Assembly: GCF_900100205.1 (NCBI RefSeq)
Contig: NZ_FNEQ01000002.1
Location: forward strand, 556,046-620,045
Source: Duganella sp. OV510
GTDB lineage: Bacteria > Pseudomonadota > Gammaproteobacteria > Burkholderiales > Burkholderiaceae_D
Direction: 5' to 3'
Length of the DNA: 64,000 bases
Shown here: one piece after another, positions 27,375 to 36,592 of the stretch
Layout: every line of letters starts with the position of its first letter
Numbering within the stretch: position 1 is the stretch's first letter
Program-made: the position numbers and the translations under genes
The notes under the pieces: model-generated
The model's database searches: none
The model's input: the letters and a program-made list of their open reading frames with translations, nothing else
What the model was told of the DNA's origin: nothing

Positions 27375-28916
27375 TCAAAGGGCTGCCGGTAGGTTGCAGT
27401 TCCAAGGCAAGAAATCATCAACCCGGTTGACGGGATGATCGGCGATATGCGTCAGCACGTGACGCAACCAGGCTTCGGGGTCGACACCGTTCAGCTTGGC
27501 CGTGCCGATCAGCGAGTAGATCGCGGCAGCGCGTTCGCCGCCGCTGTCGGCACCAGCAAATAGGTAGTTGCGGCGCCCAATGGCGACGCCACGCAAGGCG
27601 CGTTCGGCCGCCGAGTTATCAATCTCGATGGTGCCGTCGTCGCAGTAGCGCAGCAGCGCCGGCCACAACTTAAGCGCGTACAGGATCGCGGCCGCCGTGT
27701 CGGACTTGCGTGACAAGGTATCGAGTGTGGTGCGCAGCCAGCGCTCCAGGTCATCGAGCAGCGGACGCGAACGCGTTTGCCGAATTTGCCTTCGTTCGTC
27801 TGGCGGTTTGCCTCGGATATCGGCCTCGATCACATAGAGCTCAGCGATCCGGCGCAACGCCTCGGTGGTCAGCGGCGTTGCCCGCGCCGCGTGCAGATCG
27901 TGGAATTTTCGCCGCGCGTGCGCCCAGCAGGCAGCTTCCTGAATCGTGCCGCCTTCGAACAAGGCGTTGAAGCCGGCGTAGGCATCGGCTTGCAGCACGC
28001 CCTCGAACTTGGCCAGGTGCGTTTGTGGATGGATGCCCTTGCGGTCAGGCGTGTAAGCAAACCAGACGGCTGGCGGTGTGGCATCGCCAGCGGGCCGGTC
28101 GTCACGCACGTAGGTCCACAGGCGTGCGGTTTTGGTTTTGCCGTTGCCGGGCGCCAGGACCGGGATCGGAGTGTCGTCGGCATGCAGTTTCGATGCCGCC
28201 AGCACGTGACGCCGAATGGCGTCGACTAAAGGACGCAACAGCGAGCTGGCCGCACCCACCCAGCTCGCCAGCAGCGCGCGGTCCAGGTCAACGCCCTCGC
28301 GAGCGTAGATGGCAGACTGGCGGTACAGCGGCAAATGATCGGCGAATTTCGCCACCAGAATGTGCGCCAGCAGCCCAGGGCCAGCGATGCCGCGCTCTAT
28401 CGGCCGGCTTGGTGCCGGTGCCTGAACGATGGCGTCGCAGCAGGAACAAGCCAACTTAGGGCGCACATGGCGAATCACGCGGAAGCTGGCCGGTACGAAT
28501 TCAAGTTGCTCAGCTACATCGTCGCCCAGCGGCCGCAGGCCGCCACCACAGGCCGGGCAGGCATCGCACGTGGGGGCATACACTATCTCGTCGCGTGGCA
28601 GATGGTCAGGCAAAGGCCGGCGTACCGACTTCTTGCGCGGTGCCTGGTCGGCCGCTGGCATCTCGCGATCGGCCTCGGCCTCATCGGCCTGTAGGTCTTC
28701 CAGCTGCAGCTCCAGTTGTTCAATCTGGTGGTCCAGCTTTTCCGACTTACGGCCGAACTGCATGCGCCGCAACTTGGCAATCTGCAGCTTGAGGTGTTCG
28801 ATCTCGACGGCGCGTGTGTTCAGTTGATCGCGCAGACCTTCAACAACTGCGTCTTGCGCGAGCAGCAGCGCCTTCAAAGCGGCAATGTCGTTGGGCAGGT
28901 CGGCGGAGATGAGCAT
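27375..28916 (-). CDS. tnpC: IS66 transposase TnpC
   Basis: 513 residues. N-terminal leucine-zipper-like coiled coil ([20 protein letters not shown]), zinc-finger region ([20 protein letters not shown]), then the DDE catalytic core: [21 protein letters not shown] and [13 protein letters not shown]. The C-terminus carries the family's short IS66 tail. Full length, no frameshift seen. Confidence 0.95.
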   Translation of the reverse strand: MLISADLPNDIAALKALLLAQDAVVEGLRDQLNTRAVEIEHLKLQIAKLRRMQFGRKSEKLDHQIEQLELQLEDLQADEAEADREMPAADQAPRKKSVRRPLPDHLPRDEIVYAPTCDACPACGGGLRPLGDDVAEQLEFVPASFRVIRHVRPKLACSCCDAIVQAPAPSRPIERGIAGPGLLAHILVAKFADHLPLYRQSAIYAREGVDLDRALLASWVGAASSLLRPLVDAIRRHVLAASKLHADDTPIPVLAPGNGKTKTARLWTYVRDDRPAGDATPPAVWFAYTPDRKGIHPQTHLAKFEGVLQADAYAGFNALFEGGTIQEAACWAHARRKFHDLHAARATPLTTEALRRIAELYVIEADIRGKPPDERRQIRQTRSRPLLDDLERWLRTTLDTLSRKSDTAAAILYALKLWPALLRYCDDGTIEIDNSAAERALRGVAIGRRNYLFAGADSGGERAAAIYSLIGTAKLNGVDPEAWLRHVLTHIADHPVNRVDDFLPWNCNLPAAL

Positions 28917-28945
28917 GCGCCAAGTTTACGTCAGGCTTGCCACGT

Positions 28946-29293
28946 TTACAAGGCCGACGTTGGCTTCCAGGTGCGTTCTGGCCGACGCCAGTCTATGCCT
29001 TCGAGCAGCATCGACAGTTGCGCCTGCGTCAGCGCTACCGAACCGCTGGTCGCCTGCGGCCAGACGAAGCGTCCCCGCTCCAGCCGCTTGGCCAACAGAC
29101 ACAAGCCATCGCCGGTCCACCACAACAATTTAATGAGGTCGCCACGTCGGCCCCGGAAGACGAACACGTGACCGCTGAACGGATCTTCCTCCAGTGCTGT
29201 CTGCACTTTTGCAGCCAGCCCATTAAAGCCTGACCGCATGTCGGTGGTACCGGCTGCCAACCAGACCTTGGTGCCTGCGGGAAGGCCAATCAT
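28946..29293 (-). CDS. tnpB: IS66 accessory protein TnpB
   Basis: 115 residues: [37 protein letters not shown] and FVWPQA are the signature of IS66 Orf2. Start ATG 29293 overlaps the tnpA stop (ATGA), i.e. translational coupling. A longer frame exists upstream but enters tnpA. Confidence 0.93.
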   Translation of the reverse strand: MIGLPAGTKVWLAAGTTDMRSGFNGLAAKVQTALEEDPFSGHVFVFRGRRGDLIKLLWWTGDGLCLLAKRLERGRFVWPQATSGSVALTQAQLSMLLEGIDWRRPERTWKPTSAL

Positions 29294-29673
29294 CGCAGTA
29301 CCCGGTCCAATACCAGTGCCAACGTGGCGGGATCGGCTGGACCTTCGATGCACAGCCGCACTTTGCCATGTTCCAATGTGATGGTGCCCAACTGCTCCGG
29401 CCCCGCTAACGACGGCGTTGGGGATGGCCTCACCACGACCGACAGAAACTCGCGGGACTCCACCGCACATCCGCCGGCCAGCTGTCCCGCTGCGTGTTGC
29501 CTGCGCCAGGTGAACACCTGGTTGGCATTGATGCCATGGTCGCGCGCTACGCGCGTCACCGAGGTACCAGGCTGCATCGCCAGCTCGACAACCTTGCGTT
29601 TGAACTCCTGCGAATGCTGACGATATTTTCCGCGTGGTCCGCGTTTGGCCGCTGATTGAAAATTTGTGTCCAT
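29290..29673 (-). CDS. tnpA: IS66 accessory protein TnpA (HTH)
   Basis: 127 residues with a Tn3/IS911-like helix-turn-helix ([38 protein letters not shown]), the usual first gene of IS66 elements. It couples to tnpB through a 4-bp overlap. Confidence 0.9.
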   Translation of the reverse strand: MDTNFQSAAKRGPRGKYRQHSQEFKRKVVELAMQPGTSVTRVARDHGINANQVFTWRRQHAAGQLAGGCAVESREFLSVVVRPSPTPSLAGPEQLGTITLEHGKVRLCIEGPADPATLALVLDRVLR

Positions 29674-29763
29674 AATTTAATTTGTGGGCACAACTGCTGT
29701 GCCAAAATTAGATCATGGATACATGGCGATGTGGAGTCCAGACGGTGCTGGCTTTACGCTTAC

Positions 29764-29888
29764 CCGACGCCAGCATTCGCAACTACACCAGTACCGACAG
29801 GCGAATCAACGTCATTGACGATGTCCGCATTGCAGACCTCGTTATAAATGCTGGCCTCATTCGCTGGCTTATCAACAAACGCAGTTAG
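29764..29888 (+). pseudogene. Possible 3' remnant of a gene cut by IS66
   Basis: A 57-codon frame from ATG 29715 to TAG 29886-29888 begins inside IS66 and continues into host DNA. The host part (DASIRNYTSTDRRINVIDD, then VRIADLVINAGLIRWLINK) looks coding and overlaps the stop of the convergent nuclease-like gene by 4 bp, as real tail-to-tail genes do. It may be the C-terminus of a partner (for instance a methylase) of that nuclease. No family recognised. Confidence 0.35.
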
Positions 29889-31093
29889 TTAGGCCAGTCA
29901 CTGGAGAGCTTGAAGACATCAGCAATAGTAACGTCACCACCTCGCTCTATCTTCATATCGCCGCAGACCCTAGCATGAGGGAACTGATCCAAGTTCGTAG
30001 GTAAGGCATACAACGACCAAGGGTTGAAATACAAAGTTCCCTTGCGGCGCGCGGCGGTATGAAAGCTCAGATCATTGAAGAACCAAGCACCACTTACCCT
30101 TGTCGCTTGCGGACCTTTCGGACCAATCCACAAACCATTATTGGCTCTGCTGAAGTCCGGTTCTCCTTCGCCCTCAACCGGAAAGTGAAACTGTTCTTGA
30201 CCGAACAGTGCCTGCATTTCATCAATGTCCGATAGGTTGAACGCAGAGAAGTTCACAGCGACCAGAAGGGGAAGCTCCAGCTCACCATATCGCTGTCCCT
30301 TCTCCTTCAATGACTCTTTCAATGGAGTCCATGAATCCACTACGCCGCCCCCACCATCAATGAGTCCAATGAGCTGCTTTGCTGTTCCTCTTTTTTCACG
30401 AGGGATCGGGATCGGCTGGAATGAAACCGTCCAATCTTCATGAGGGATTTCACGCTTCGGAGCAGTGGCAAAAAAGCTGGCGTGGTGTTCCGCCTGGATC
30501 TGGTCAGGATCGAGAGTGTTCAACCAGGTGTGAACCTCATGAAGAATTTTTTTGCCTGAAGGTTGAGTAGTCGGAACTCCCCTAGTTGAGAACGTCACAC
30601 GAAAATTATCATGCGGCCGAGTGTTGAGCTTATCCATGACGGTACCCATCATGGCCTTCACTGCTAGGTTCTCTCCCTTGTCCTCTTTTGAAAGCACAGC
30701 TTCAAGTAAGAACTCGCTTCCATCAGACGCAACTACATGGAAGTCCGGTTGCTTCTTTGAGCCGTTCTTCAGTTCAGGATGAGGCTCAAGAGTGTAACCA
30801 AGACGACTGAGGAAATTGAAGATCAAAACCTCAAAACTCGCAGACCGAAAATCTACTTCATTGCCACGAGTGAGCCGAGCCACCACTTCATCAATGCCCT
30901 TTGCTGGGTACTGAGCAAGCAGCTCTTCCACGAAGTTGCGGACCACTTCAAACTCTGGCCGAGCCGACCGGTCAAGGAAAGCAAAACTACCTTCCCCGTT
31001 ACCCTTCGGGCTGCTGTCAGTCCTTTCGTAATGTTGATTTGCGCCGAAAATTGACCCACTTTCCCCAGTAATTTGCAACTGAATCTGACCCAC
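29885..31093 (-). CDS. PD-(D/E)XK-like nuclease/restriction-type protein, 5' end replaced by IS21 sequence
   Basis: The frame encodes 402 residues, lower in GC than the core genome. The middle has the restriction-fold pattern: SFEVLIFNFLSRLGYTLEPH (helix with Glu), then QPDFHV and FLLEAVLSK, i.e. E...PD...E-x-A/K spacing. The rest is not recognised. Residues 1-20 (MGQIQLQITGESGSIFGANQ) are translated from the IS21 terminus (31032 onward), so the natural start and perhaps N-terminal residues are lost; the gene may be inactive or expressed as a chimera. A defence (restriction) role is an inference from fold and island context. Confidence 0.55.
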   Translation of the reverse strand: MGQIQLQITGESGSIFGANQHYERTDSSPKGNGEGSFAFLDRSARPEFEVVRNFVEELLAQYPAKGIDEVVARLTRGNEVDFRSASFEVLIFNFLSRLGYTLEPHPELKNGSKKQPDFHVVASDGSEFLLEAVLSKEDKGENLAVKAMMGTVMDKLNTRPHDNFRVTFSTRGVPTTQPSGKKILHEVHTWLNTLDPDQIQAEHHASFFATAPKREIPHEDWTVSFQPIPIPREKRGTAKQLIGLIDGGGGVVDSWTPLKESLKEKGQRYGELELPLLVAVNFSAFNLSDIDEMQALFGQEQFHFPVEGEGEPDFSRANNGLWIGPKGPQATRVSGAWFFNDLSFHTAARRKGTLYFNPWSLYALPTNLDQFPHARVCGDMKIERGGDVTIADVFKLSSDWPN

Positions 31094-31488
31094 GTGAAGA
31101 GCACAATTCGACCTGTCTCATCGGCAGGAGAACGGAGTGATCAACGTGGCATTACTAGGCATAATTCGACGCTGGCACATTCGTGACCAGATTCCCCTAC
31201 GGGAGATTTCCAGACGGCTGGGCATCTCACGTAACACCGTCCGGCGCTATTTGCGCTCGGAGACCACAGAGCCTACCTATGCGGAACGCCGTATAGCGAG
31301 CGGGCTGGATAAATATTCTGTGCAATTGTCAGGATGGCTCAAGGCCGAGACGAGCAAGCCGCGTAAGCAGCGCCGTAGTTTGAAACAGATCCACGCGGAT
31401 CTGAAAGAGCTGGGATATGAAGGATCGTACGACCGCGTAGCAGCGTTTGCCAGGCAGTGGAAGGCGGGTCAAACTGAGTGGGTCAATT
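31032..31488 (+). mobile_element. IS21-family relic (left end plus 5' part of istA)
   Basis: Begins near TGTTGATTTGCGCC. A 12-bp segment at 31049-31060 is repeated inverted at 31477-31488, which I read as the two terminal-repeat remnants. Between them only the start of istA remains, so the element is internally deleted and also lost its outer right end. It damages both neighbours: the nuclease on the left and the integrase on the right. Confidence 0.75.
31137..31476 (+). pseudogene. istA: istA transposase fragment (IS21)
   Basis: The N-terminal ~113 residues of an IS21 transposase: RRWHIRDQIPLREISRRLGI and SRNTVRRYLRSE form the HTH, and LKQIHADLKELGYEGSYDRV continues as in IstA. Homology stops at ARQWKAGQTE; the frame then runs on through the junction into antisense integrase sequence to 31823. 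The DDE core and istB are absent. Confidence 0.85.
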
Positions 31489-31748
31489 CATCGAGCAAAC
31501 GAACAACCTGCCTCTGTATCGCGTGTATTCTCTGCTTTCTGAAGAAAGGACTGCGAGTTTTTGTAACGCTCCCAAACATCGGACAGGGTCAAGTCCTGAG
31601 GCTGCTCAACCGCCTTTTGCTCGCCTTTCACACCGGCTTCAGCAGCCTCCGCAGCCTCTCTGGTAGGGAAAACCTTGTCGTACTTCGGATAGCCTTTGCG
31701 GCGGATTTGAACACGGAATTTTCCGTTGGGAAGTATAAGAATGGACAT
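31489..31748 (-). pseudogene. Phage-type tyrosine integrase, N-terminal fragment
   Basis: The frame from ATG 31748 encodes ~85 residues of an integrase arm-binding domain (ILPNGKFRVQIRRKGYPKYD, VFPTREAAEAAEAG) and the start of the core-binding domain (LTLSDVWERYKNSQSFLQK, AENTRDTEA). Sequence changes at the IS21 junction (31488), and the stop TGA is supplied there. The catalytic domain is gone. Its position next to the tRNA 3' end, reading into the island, is the usual one for the island's own integrase. Confidence 0.85.
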
Positions 31749-31805
31749 CCGGCAATCCAGTTATTGGTCATGTGCAATAGAATTGCACAACGGATTGCAC
31801 ACCGT

Positions 31806-31841
31806 CAAGAAAAAAGGACTTAGGCTTTCACCTAAGTCCTT
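31806..31841 (-). terminator. Island-supplied terminator of the tRNA
   Basis: On the minus strand an 11-bp perfect stem (31831-31841 with 31814-31824) is followed by TTTTTT (plus-strand A run 31808-31813), 9 nt beyond the tRNA 3' end. It replaces the original terminator displaced to 18815-18846. Confidence 0.85.
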
Positions 31842-31849
31842 GATTTTAT

Positions 31850-31895
31850 TGGTAGGCCCTCGCGGAGTCGAACCGCGCACCAAAGGATTATGAGT
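31850..31895 (-). repeat. Right attachment-site copy within the intact tRNA
   Basis: 46 nt identical to 18853-18898. It covers the CCA end to the anticodon loop, so integration restored a complete tRNA. It marks the right end of the island. Confidence 0.9.
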
Positions 31896-31928
31896 CCTCT
31901 GCTCTAACCAAGCATGAGCTAAGGGCCC
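31850..31928 (-). tRNA. tRNA with CAU anticodon, probably tRNA-Ile2 (lysidine type); annotators may call it tRNA-Met
   Basis: 79 nt including encoded CCA. The cloverleaf closes: acceptor GGGCCCT/AGGGCCT with a G-U first pair, D-stem GCTC/GAGC, anticodon loop CTCATAA, T-arm CGCGG-TTCGACT-CCGCG. The acceptor GGGCCCTTAGCTC resembles isoleucine tRNA(CAU) more than elongator Met, but the two cannot be separated with certainty by eye. Its 3' half (31850-31895) is the island attachment site. The promoter is at 31998-32026. Confidence 0.9.
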
Positions 31929-31997
31929 TGAGGGTGTTACTGCGCTGGAGTCTGTCTAGCCTCTCTGATACGCATCCGTTAAGAAAACGAACACGCG

Positions 31998-32026
31998 AGC
32001 ATAAAGGCTAGCCCTACACCAGTCAA
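31998..32026 (-). promoter_or_regulatory. Sigma-70 promoter for the tRNA
   Basis: Minus strand TTGACT (32021-32026), 17-nt spacer, TATGCT (31998-32003), located immediately after the rpoD stop and ~70 bp before the tRNA 5' end. It gives the tRNA an own promoter independent of rpoD read-through. Confidence 0.7.
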
Positions 32027-32029
32027 GTC

Positions 32030-34273
32030 TTAGTTGGCTTCCAGGAAGCTCTTCAACTTGTCCGATCGGCTTGGATGACGCAGCTTGCGCAAGGCCTTGG
32101 CTTCGATCTGGCGGATGCGCTCGCGCGTCACGTCGAACTGTTTGCCGACTTCTTCCAGCGTGTGGTCGGTCGACATTTCGATGCCGAAACGCATGCGCAG
32201 CACCTTGGCTTCGCGCGGCGTCAGCGAGTCCAGCACGTCCTTGACCACACCGCGCATCGAGGCGTGCAGCGCGGCGTCGGATGGCGCCAGCGTGTTGTTG
32301 TCCTCGATGAAGTCGCCCAGATGCGAATCGTCGTCGTCGCCGATTGGCGTCTCCATCGATATCGGTTCCTTGGCGATCTTCATGATCTTGCGGATCTTAT
32401 CCTCGGGCATCTCCATCTTGATGGCCAGCGTTGCCGGGTCCGGCTCGGCGCCCGTCTCTTGCAAAATCTGGCGAGAGATGCGGTTCATCTTGTTGATGGT
32501 TTCGATCATGTGCACCGGAATACGGATGGTGCGCGCCTGGTCGGCGATCGAGCGGGTGATGGCCTGACGGATCCACCACGTTGCATAGGTCGAGAACTTG
32601 TAGCCGCGACGGTATTCAAACTTGTCCACCGCCTTCATCAGGCCGATATTGCCTTCCTGGATCAGGTCGAGGAACTGCAGGCCGCGGTTGGTGTATTTCT
32701 TGGCGATCGAAATCACCAGGCGCAAGTTGGCCTCGGTCATTTCGCGCTTGGCCTTGCGCGCCTTCATTTCGCCAGCCGCCATCTGGCGGTTGATGTTGCG
32801 CAGGTCCGGCAGCGGCAGCACCACGCGGGCTTGCAAATCGATCAGGCGCTGTTGCAGCTCCTTGATAGTCGGGATGTTACGGCCCAGGATGGCGCTGTAG
32901 GCGTGGCCGGCAGCGACTTCGCCATCAACCCATTCCAGGTTGGTTTCATTGCCTGGGAACACTTTGATGAAGTGGGCGCGCGGCATGCCGCACTTGTTCA
33001 CCGCCACGTCCAGGATCTGTTTCTCGATGTGGCGCACTTCGTCCACCTGGCCGCGCAGCGTGTCGCACAGCTTCTCGACCACTTTGGCGGTGAAGCGGAT
33101 GCCCAGCAGCTCTGCCGAGATGGCTTCCTGCGCCTTGACGTAGGCTTTCGAGTTGTAGCCTTCTTTCTCGAAGGCACGGCGCATCTTGTCGAATTGTAGC
33201 GAGATGGTGTCGAATTTTCCCAGCGCAGCGTTTTTCATCGCTTCCAGCTGTTCGGCCGAGTAGCCCGCCGCAGCACCCGAAGGGCTGGCTTCTTCCTCTT
33301 CCTCTTCTTCCTCTTCTTCCTCTTCCTCTTCGTCCTCTTCATCGTCGGACCCGCCGGCTGGCGCTTGCGCGGAGGCATCTTCGTTATCGTCTACCAGACC
33401 GTCAACAATTTCGTCGATCTTGATTTCATCGGCGCGGATACGATCGGAAGCAGCGATGATTTCCGCAATCGTCACCGGGCAGGCGGAGATCGCCTGGATC
33501 ATGTCTTTGAGGCCGTCTTCGATGCGTTTGGCGATTTCGATCTCGCCTTCACGGGTCAGCAGCTCGACCGAGCCCATTTCGCGCATATACATGCGGACCG
33601 GGTCGGTGGTGCGGCCGAAATCGGAATCGACGGTGGACAGCGCCGCTTCGGCAGCCGCCTCGGCTTCGTCATCGCTGGTGACGGTGGCGACATTGTCGGA
33701 CAGCAGCAGCGTCTCGGCGTCGGGCGCGTGCTCGTAGACGGCAATGCCCATGTCGTTGAAGGTGCCGATAATGCCTTCGATCGCTTCCGGATCGACGATA
33801 TTGTCAGGCAGATGGTCGTTGATCTCGGCATACGTGAGGAAACCACGTTCCTTGCCGAACTTGATCAGGGTCTTGAGCTTCTGGCGGCGGCGTTCGAGTT
33901 CTTCTTCGGTCGCTTCGGTGTCCGACGAGAACGCGTCTTTCAGCAGCGCTTTTTCCTTGGCCTTGCGGTCCTTGGCCTTGGCCTTGTCGACCGCCTTCAT
34001 TTCGGCGCGCTCGACCGCGTTGAGCGCGGCGACTTCGTCGTTCTCAGGCTGGAATTCTTTCGGTTTGCGCCCGCGCCGGCCCGGCACTTTGACCGAAGGC
34101 AGCACGTAACCGGACGTGTCGATCGCCGCTAATGCAGCCGCATCCGTGGTCTGGCTGACCGCCGGCGGGTTGCTGGCGACGCGCGTCTCCGGTTTGTCCG
34201 CCGTTTTAGCGGATTTTGCGCTCACTTTAGTCGGCTTTACAGCCGCTTTGGATTCAGGTTTCTTGATTGGCAC
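32030..34273 (-). CDS. rpoD: RNA polymerase primary sigma factor (sigma-70)
   Basis: 747 residues with GTG start (34271-34273). All sigma-70 regions are visible: region 1.1 near the start, the non-conserved domain with an uninterrupted Glu/Asp tract (~residues 310-327), region 2.4 [17 protein letters not shown], region 3 ([16 protein letters not shown]) and region 4.2 [18 protein letters not shown]. It directs transcription of housekeeping genes. It lies at the end of the rpsU-yqeY-dnaG-rpoD cluster with a 436-bp gap from dnaG and a likely own promoter (34612-34640). Confidence 0.98.
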   Translation of the reverse strand: MPIKKPESKAAVKPTKVSAKSAKTADKPETRVASNPPAVSQTTDAAALAAIDTSGYVLPSVKVPGRRGRKPKEFQPENDEVAALNAVERAEMKAVDKAKAKDRKAKEKALLKDAFSSDTEATEEELERRRQKLKTLIKFGKERGFLTYAEINDHLPDNIVDPEAIEGIIGTFNDMGIAVYEHAPDAETLLLSDNVATVTSDDEAEAAAEAALSTVDSDFGRTTDPVRMYMREMGSVELLTREGEIEIAKRIEDGLKDMIQAISACPVTIAEIIAASDRIRADEIKIDEIVDGLVDDNEDASAQAPAGGSDDEEDEEEEEEEEEEEEEEASPSGAAAGYSAEQLEAMKNAALGKFDTISLQFDKMRRAFEKEGYNSKAYVKAQEAISAELLGIRFTAKVVEKLCDTLRGQVDEVRHIEKQILDVAVNKCGMPRAHFIKVFPGNETNLEWVDGEVAAGHAYSAILGRNIPTIKELQQRLIDLQARVVLPLPDLRNINRQMAAGEMKARKAKREMTEANLRLVISIAKKYTNRGLQFLDLIQEGNIGLMKAVDKFEYRRGYKFSTYATWWIRQAITRSIADQARTIRIPVHMIETINKMNRISRQILQETGAEPDPATLAIKMEMPEDKIRKIMKIAKEPISMETPIGDDDDSHLGDFIEDNNTLAPSDAALHASMRGVVKDVLDSLTPREAKVLRMRFGIEMSTDHTLEEVGKQFDVTRERIRQIEAKALRKLRHPSRSDKLKSFLEAN

Positions 34274-34709
34274 AGGCGCTTTCGATTACGGATAAAGTTT
34301 CGATCCTTCTGGGATCACTACGTCTTCGAACTTGCCGACTACACAAGTCCGACAATACTACGACTTACTTACACCTGGGTCAGGCCGACCGAGTCTCTCT
34401 CTAGAACTCCCAAGAATTCTACTGCATCAGACACGTGCGTGGGGGCAAGAAACCATGACTCGGTTAGATAGCAAACAGACTATTTGCTGAACCGTAGCTG
34501 GCCCTGGCCGCCGACACCCGTCCTTCCGCGTCGATCAAGAGCCTAACTCACTGAAAACAAACACACTCTGAACAGAAAAACGATGCCAAAACATACAACA
34601 CTTAGCGTTTTATTATAGCACGTCACTTTTCAATTTCCAGAGGGAAGACCGATGGGTGCTTCCCCTGGAATAATGACAGAAACATTACGATGCAAAACTG
34701 TGATCAACC
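34274..34709 (-). other. dnaG-rpoD intergenic region / long rpoD leader
   Basis: No gene is seen in these 436 bp. On the minus strand there is a CCAGGGGAAG / CTTCCCTCTGG imperfect hairpin just after dnaG (about 34637-34668), then an extended -10 promoter (34612-34640). A transcript from it would have an untranslated leader of about 330 nt before rpoD. Confidence 0.6.
34612..34640 (-). promoter_or_regulatory. Extended -10 promoter upstream of rpoD
   Basis: Minus strand CTGGAA (34635-34640), 17-nt spacer ending in TGC, TATAAT (34612-34617). The TGCTATAAT element is a strong extended -10. The same TGCTATA form occurs before rpsU. Confidence 0.6.
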
Positions 34710-36506
34710 TTAGCGTATCGACAACTCCGCCTGCGCCTCGCGCAACAACTGGTCCTGCTGCGCAGTCAGCTCGCGGTAGCGCACGCCGATCTCGTCCGAC
34801 GACAGGCCGGCCGCAAACAGCTGGCTCAGCTCCTGCTTCAGCGCGTCGTGCTTGACCTGGCGGATCGCCGCCCGCAATACAACACGCTCGGTGTCGCGCT
34901 CGGTTTCCGGCTCCTTGACGATTTCGCCAATGATGCCATCGTACTCGTCGCTGAGCGACTTCAGGTGCTGGGCGAACGAGGCAAACGTGCCGCTTTCACC
35001 CAAGGCCAGGGCCTCGGTCAGCAACTGCGCCAGCCGCTCGGCCGACTCCTGGCCGAAGAACTGGAACGCCGCCTGCGCCTGCGCATCGACCTCCAGCGCC
35101 AGCGACGGATGCGCCACCAGCACGCGCATGATCTGCAACTCCAGCCCTTTCGGCTGCGGCCGGCCGCCACGCGGCGGCGCAATCTTGTGCACCGCCACCG
35201 GCTTGGCCAGCTCGAACAGCACCTCGATCTCCGACGGCGAGGTCTGCGTCAGCTGCGCCAGGCCACGGACGATCTGCAAGCGCAGCGCGGTCGGCGTCAT
35301 CGCCTGCAGCATCGGCTTGGCGTCAAACTGCGCCCGCGCCCGGCCTTCCGGACTGTTCAGGTCATGCTCGCCACACGCTTCCTTGACGAGGAACTGCGAC
35401 AGCGGCATGGCCTCGTGAATTTCCTGCTCGAACGCTTCCTTGCCGTATTCGCGCACATAGCTGTCCGGGTCGTGCTCGGTAGGCAGGAACAGGAACTTGA
35501 TGGTCTTGTTATCCGTTACGTGCGGCAGACAGGCTTCCAGCGCGCGCCGTGCAGCGCGGCGGCCGGCCTTGTCGCCGTCAAAACTGAAGATCACTGTGTC
35601 GGTCTGGCGCAACAGCTTCTGCACGTGATTGGTGGTGCAAGCCGTGCCCAGGGTGGCTACCGCTTGCGGGAAGCCCATCTGCGCCAGCGCCACCACATCC
35701 ATATAGCCTTCGGTCACCAGCACATAGCCCGCATCGCGGATCGCCTGGCGCGCCTCGAACAAGCCATACAGCTCGAAACCCTTAGAAAATAACGGCGTTT
35801 CCGGGGAATTCAAGTACTTGGGCTCGCCTTGGTCGAGCACCCGGCCGCCAAAGGCGATCACTTGGCCCTTGGTATTGCGGATCGGGAACATCACGCGCTC
35901 GCGGAAACGGTCGTAGCGCTTGCGGTTATTGCCGTCCTCGTCCACCTTGTCAATCACCAGGCCGGACTCGGCCAGCACCACCGCCTCGTAATCCGGGAAC
36001 TGCGAGCGCAGGTTGTCCCAGCCGGGCGGCGCGTAGCCGAGGCCGAAGCGGGCGGCGATTTCGCCGGTCAGACCACGGTTCTTCAGATAGGCGATGGCGT
36101 TCGGCGCGCTGCGCAGTTGCAGCTTGTAGAAATCGCTGGCGCGCGTCATGGCTTCCGTCAGCGCCAGGCTTTGCGCCTGCATCTGCGCGCGTTGCGCCGG
36201 CGGAATCTTGTCATCCTGTTCGGGCACTACCATGCCAACGCTTTGCGCCAGGTCCTTGACGGCATCGACAAAGCCCATGCCGGAATACTCGATCATGAAA
36301 CCGATCGAGGTGCCATGCGCGCCGCAGCCGAAGCAATGGTAAAACTGCTTGGTCGGGCTGACCGTGAAGCTGGGCGATTTTTCATTGTGAAACGGGCACA
36401 AACCCATGTAGTTCGCGCCGCCCTTCTTGAGCTGCACGTAACGGCCAACCACGTCGACGATATCGACACGGTTCAGCAAATCGGCGATAAAAGTTTGTGG
36501 GATCAC
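34710..36506 (-). CDS. dnaG: DNA primase
   Basis: 598 residues. N-terminal zinc-binding domain (YMGLCPFHNEKSPSF, FYHCFGCGAHG), the RNA polymerase core with a TOPRIM fold (VLVTEGYMDVVALAQ, FSFDGDKAGRRAARRAL, EHDPDSYVREYG), and a C-terminal helicase-binding domain. Synthesises RNA primers at the replication fork with DnaB. Part of the macromolecular-synthesis cluster. Confidence 0.98.
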   Translation of the reverse strand: MIPQTFIADLLNRVDIVDVVGRYVQLKKGGANYMGLCPFHNEKSPSFTVSPTKQFYHCFGCGAHGTSIGFMIEYSGMGFVDAVKDLAQSVGMVVPEQDDKIPPAQRAQMQAQSLALTEAMTRASDFYKLQLRSAPNAIAYLKNRGLTGEIAARFGLGYAPPGWDNLRSQFPDYEAVVLAESGLVIDKVDEDGNNRKRYDRFRERVMFPIRNTKGQVIAFGGRVLDQGEPKYLNSPETPLFSKGFELYGLFEARQAIRDAGYVLVTEGYMDVVALAQMGFPQAVATLGTACTTNHVQKLLRQTDTVIFSFDGDKAGRRAARRALEACLPHVTDNKTIKFLFLPTEHDPDSYVREYGKEAFEQEIHEAMPLSQFLVKEACGEHDLNSPEGRARAQFDAKPMLQAMTPTALRLQIVRGLAQLTQTSPSEIEVLFELAKPVAVHKIAPPRGGRPQPKGLELQIMRVLVAHPSLALEVDAQAQAAFQFFGQESAERLAQLLTEALALGESGTFASFAQHLKSLSDEYDGIIGEIVKEPETERDTERVVLRAAIRQVKHDALKQELSQLFAAGLSSDEIGVRYRELTAQQDQLLREAQAELSIR

Positions 36507-36592
36507 AGCGTTAAGCGGCCTTGGTGTTAATCAGACTATACCGCAGCAGCCGATGCGCCTTGATGCGCATCAAACTGCGGCAGCGGTGTTAC

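Larger units (their letters stand above)
27360..29763 (-). mobile_element. IS66-family insertion sequence
   Basis: Contains the three standard IS66 genes in order on the minus strand (tnpA, tnpB, tnpC). Candidate end sequences are CGCTTAC at 29757-29763 (a typical IS66 end) and GGAAGCG at 27360-27366, which matches the reverse complement at six of seven positions. The flanking 8 bp are not a clear target duplication, so the exact ends are uncertain. Confidence 0.75.
18853..31895. mobile_element. tRNA-integrated genomic island (about 13 kb, apparently immobile)
   Basis: The element lies between exact 46-bp direct repeats; the right one is part of an intact tRNA gene. A phage-type integrase N-terminus starts 101 bp inside the tRNA-proximal end. 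Cargo: a candidate structured RNA, a LysR remnant, three LysR-linked enzyme sets, IS66, a nuclease-like gene and an IS21 relic. Integrase truncation suggests it can no longer move by itself. No replication, conjugation or capsid genes are present, so it is a decayed island or satellite, not a full ICE or prophage. Confidence 0.85.

Noticed and set aside
31137..31823. A complete 228-aa transposase
   Set aside because: Only the first ~113 residues are IstA; the rest is antisense integrase sequence after the junction.
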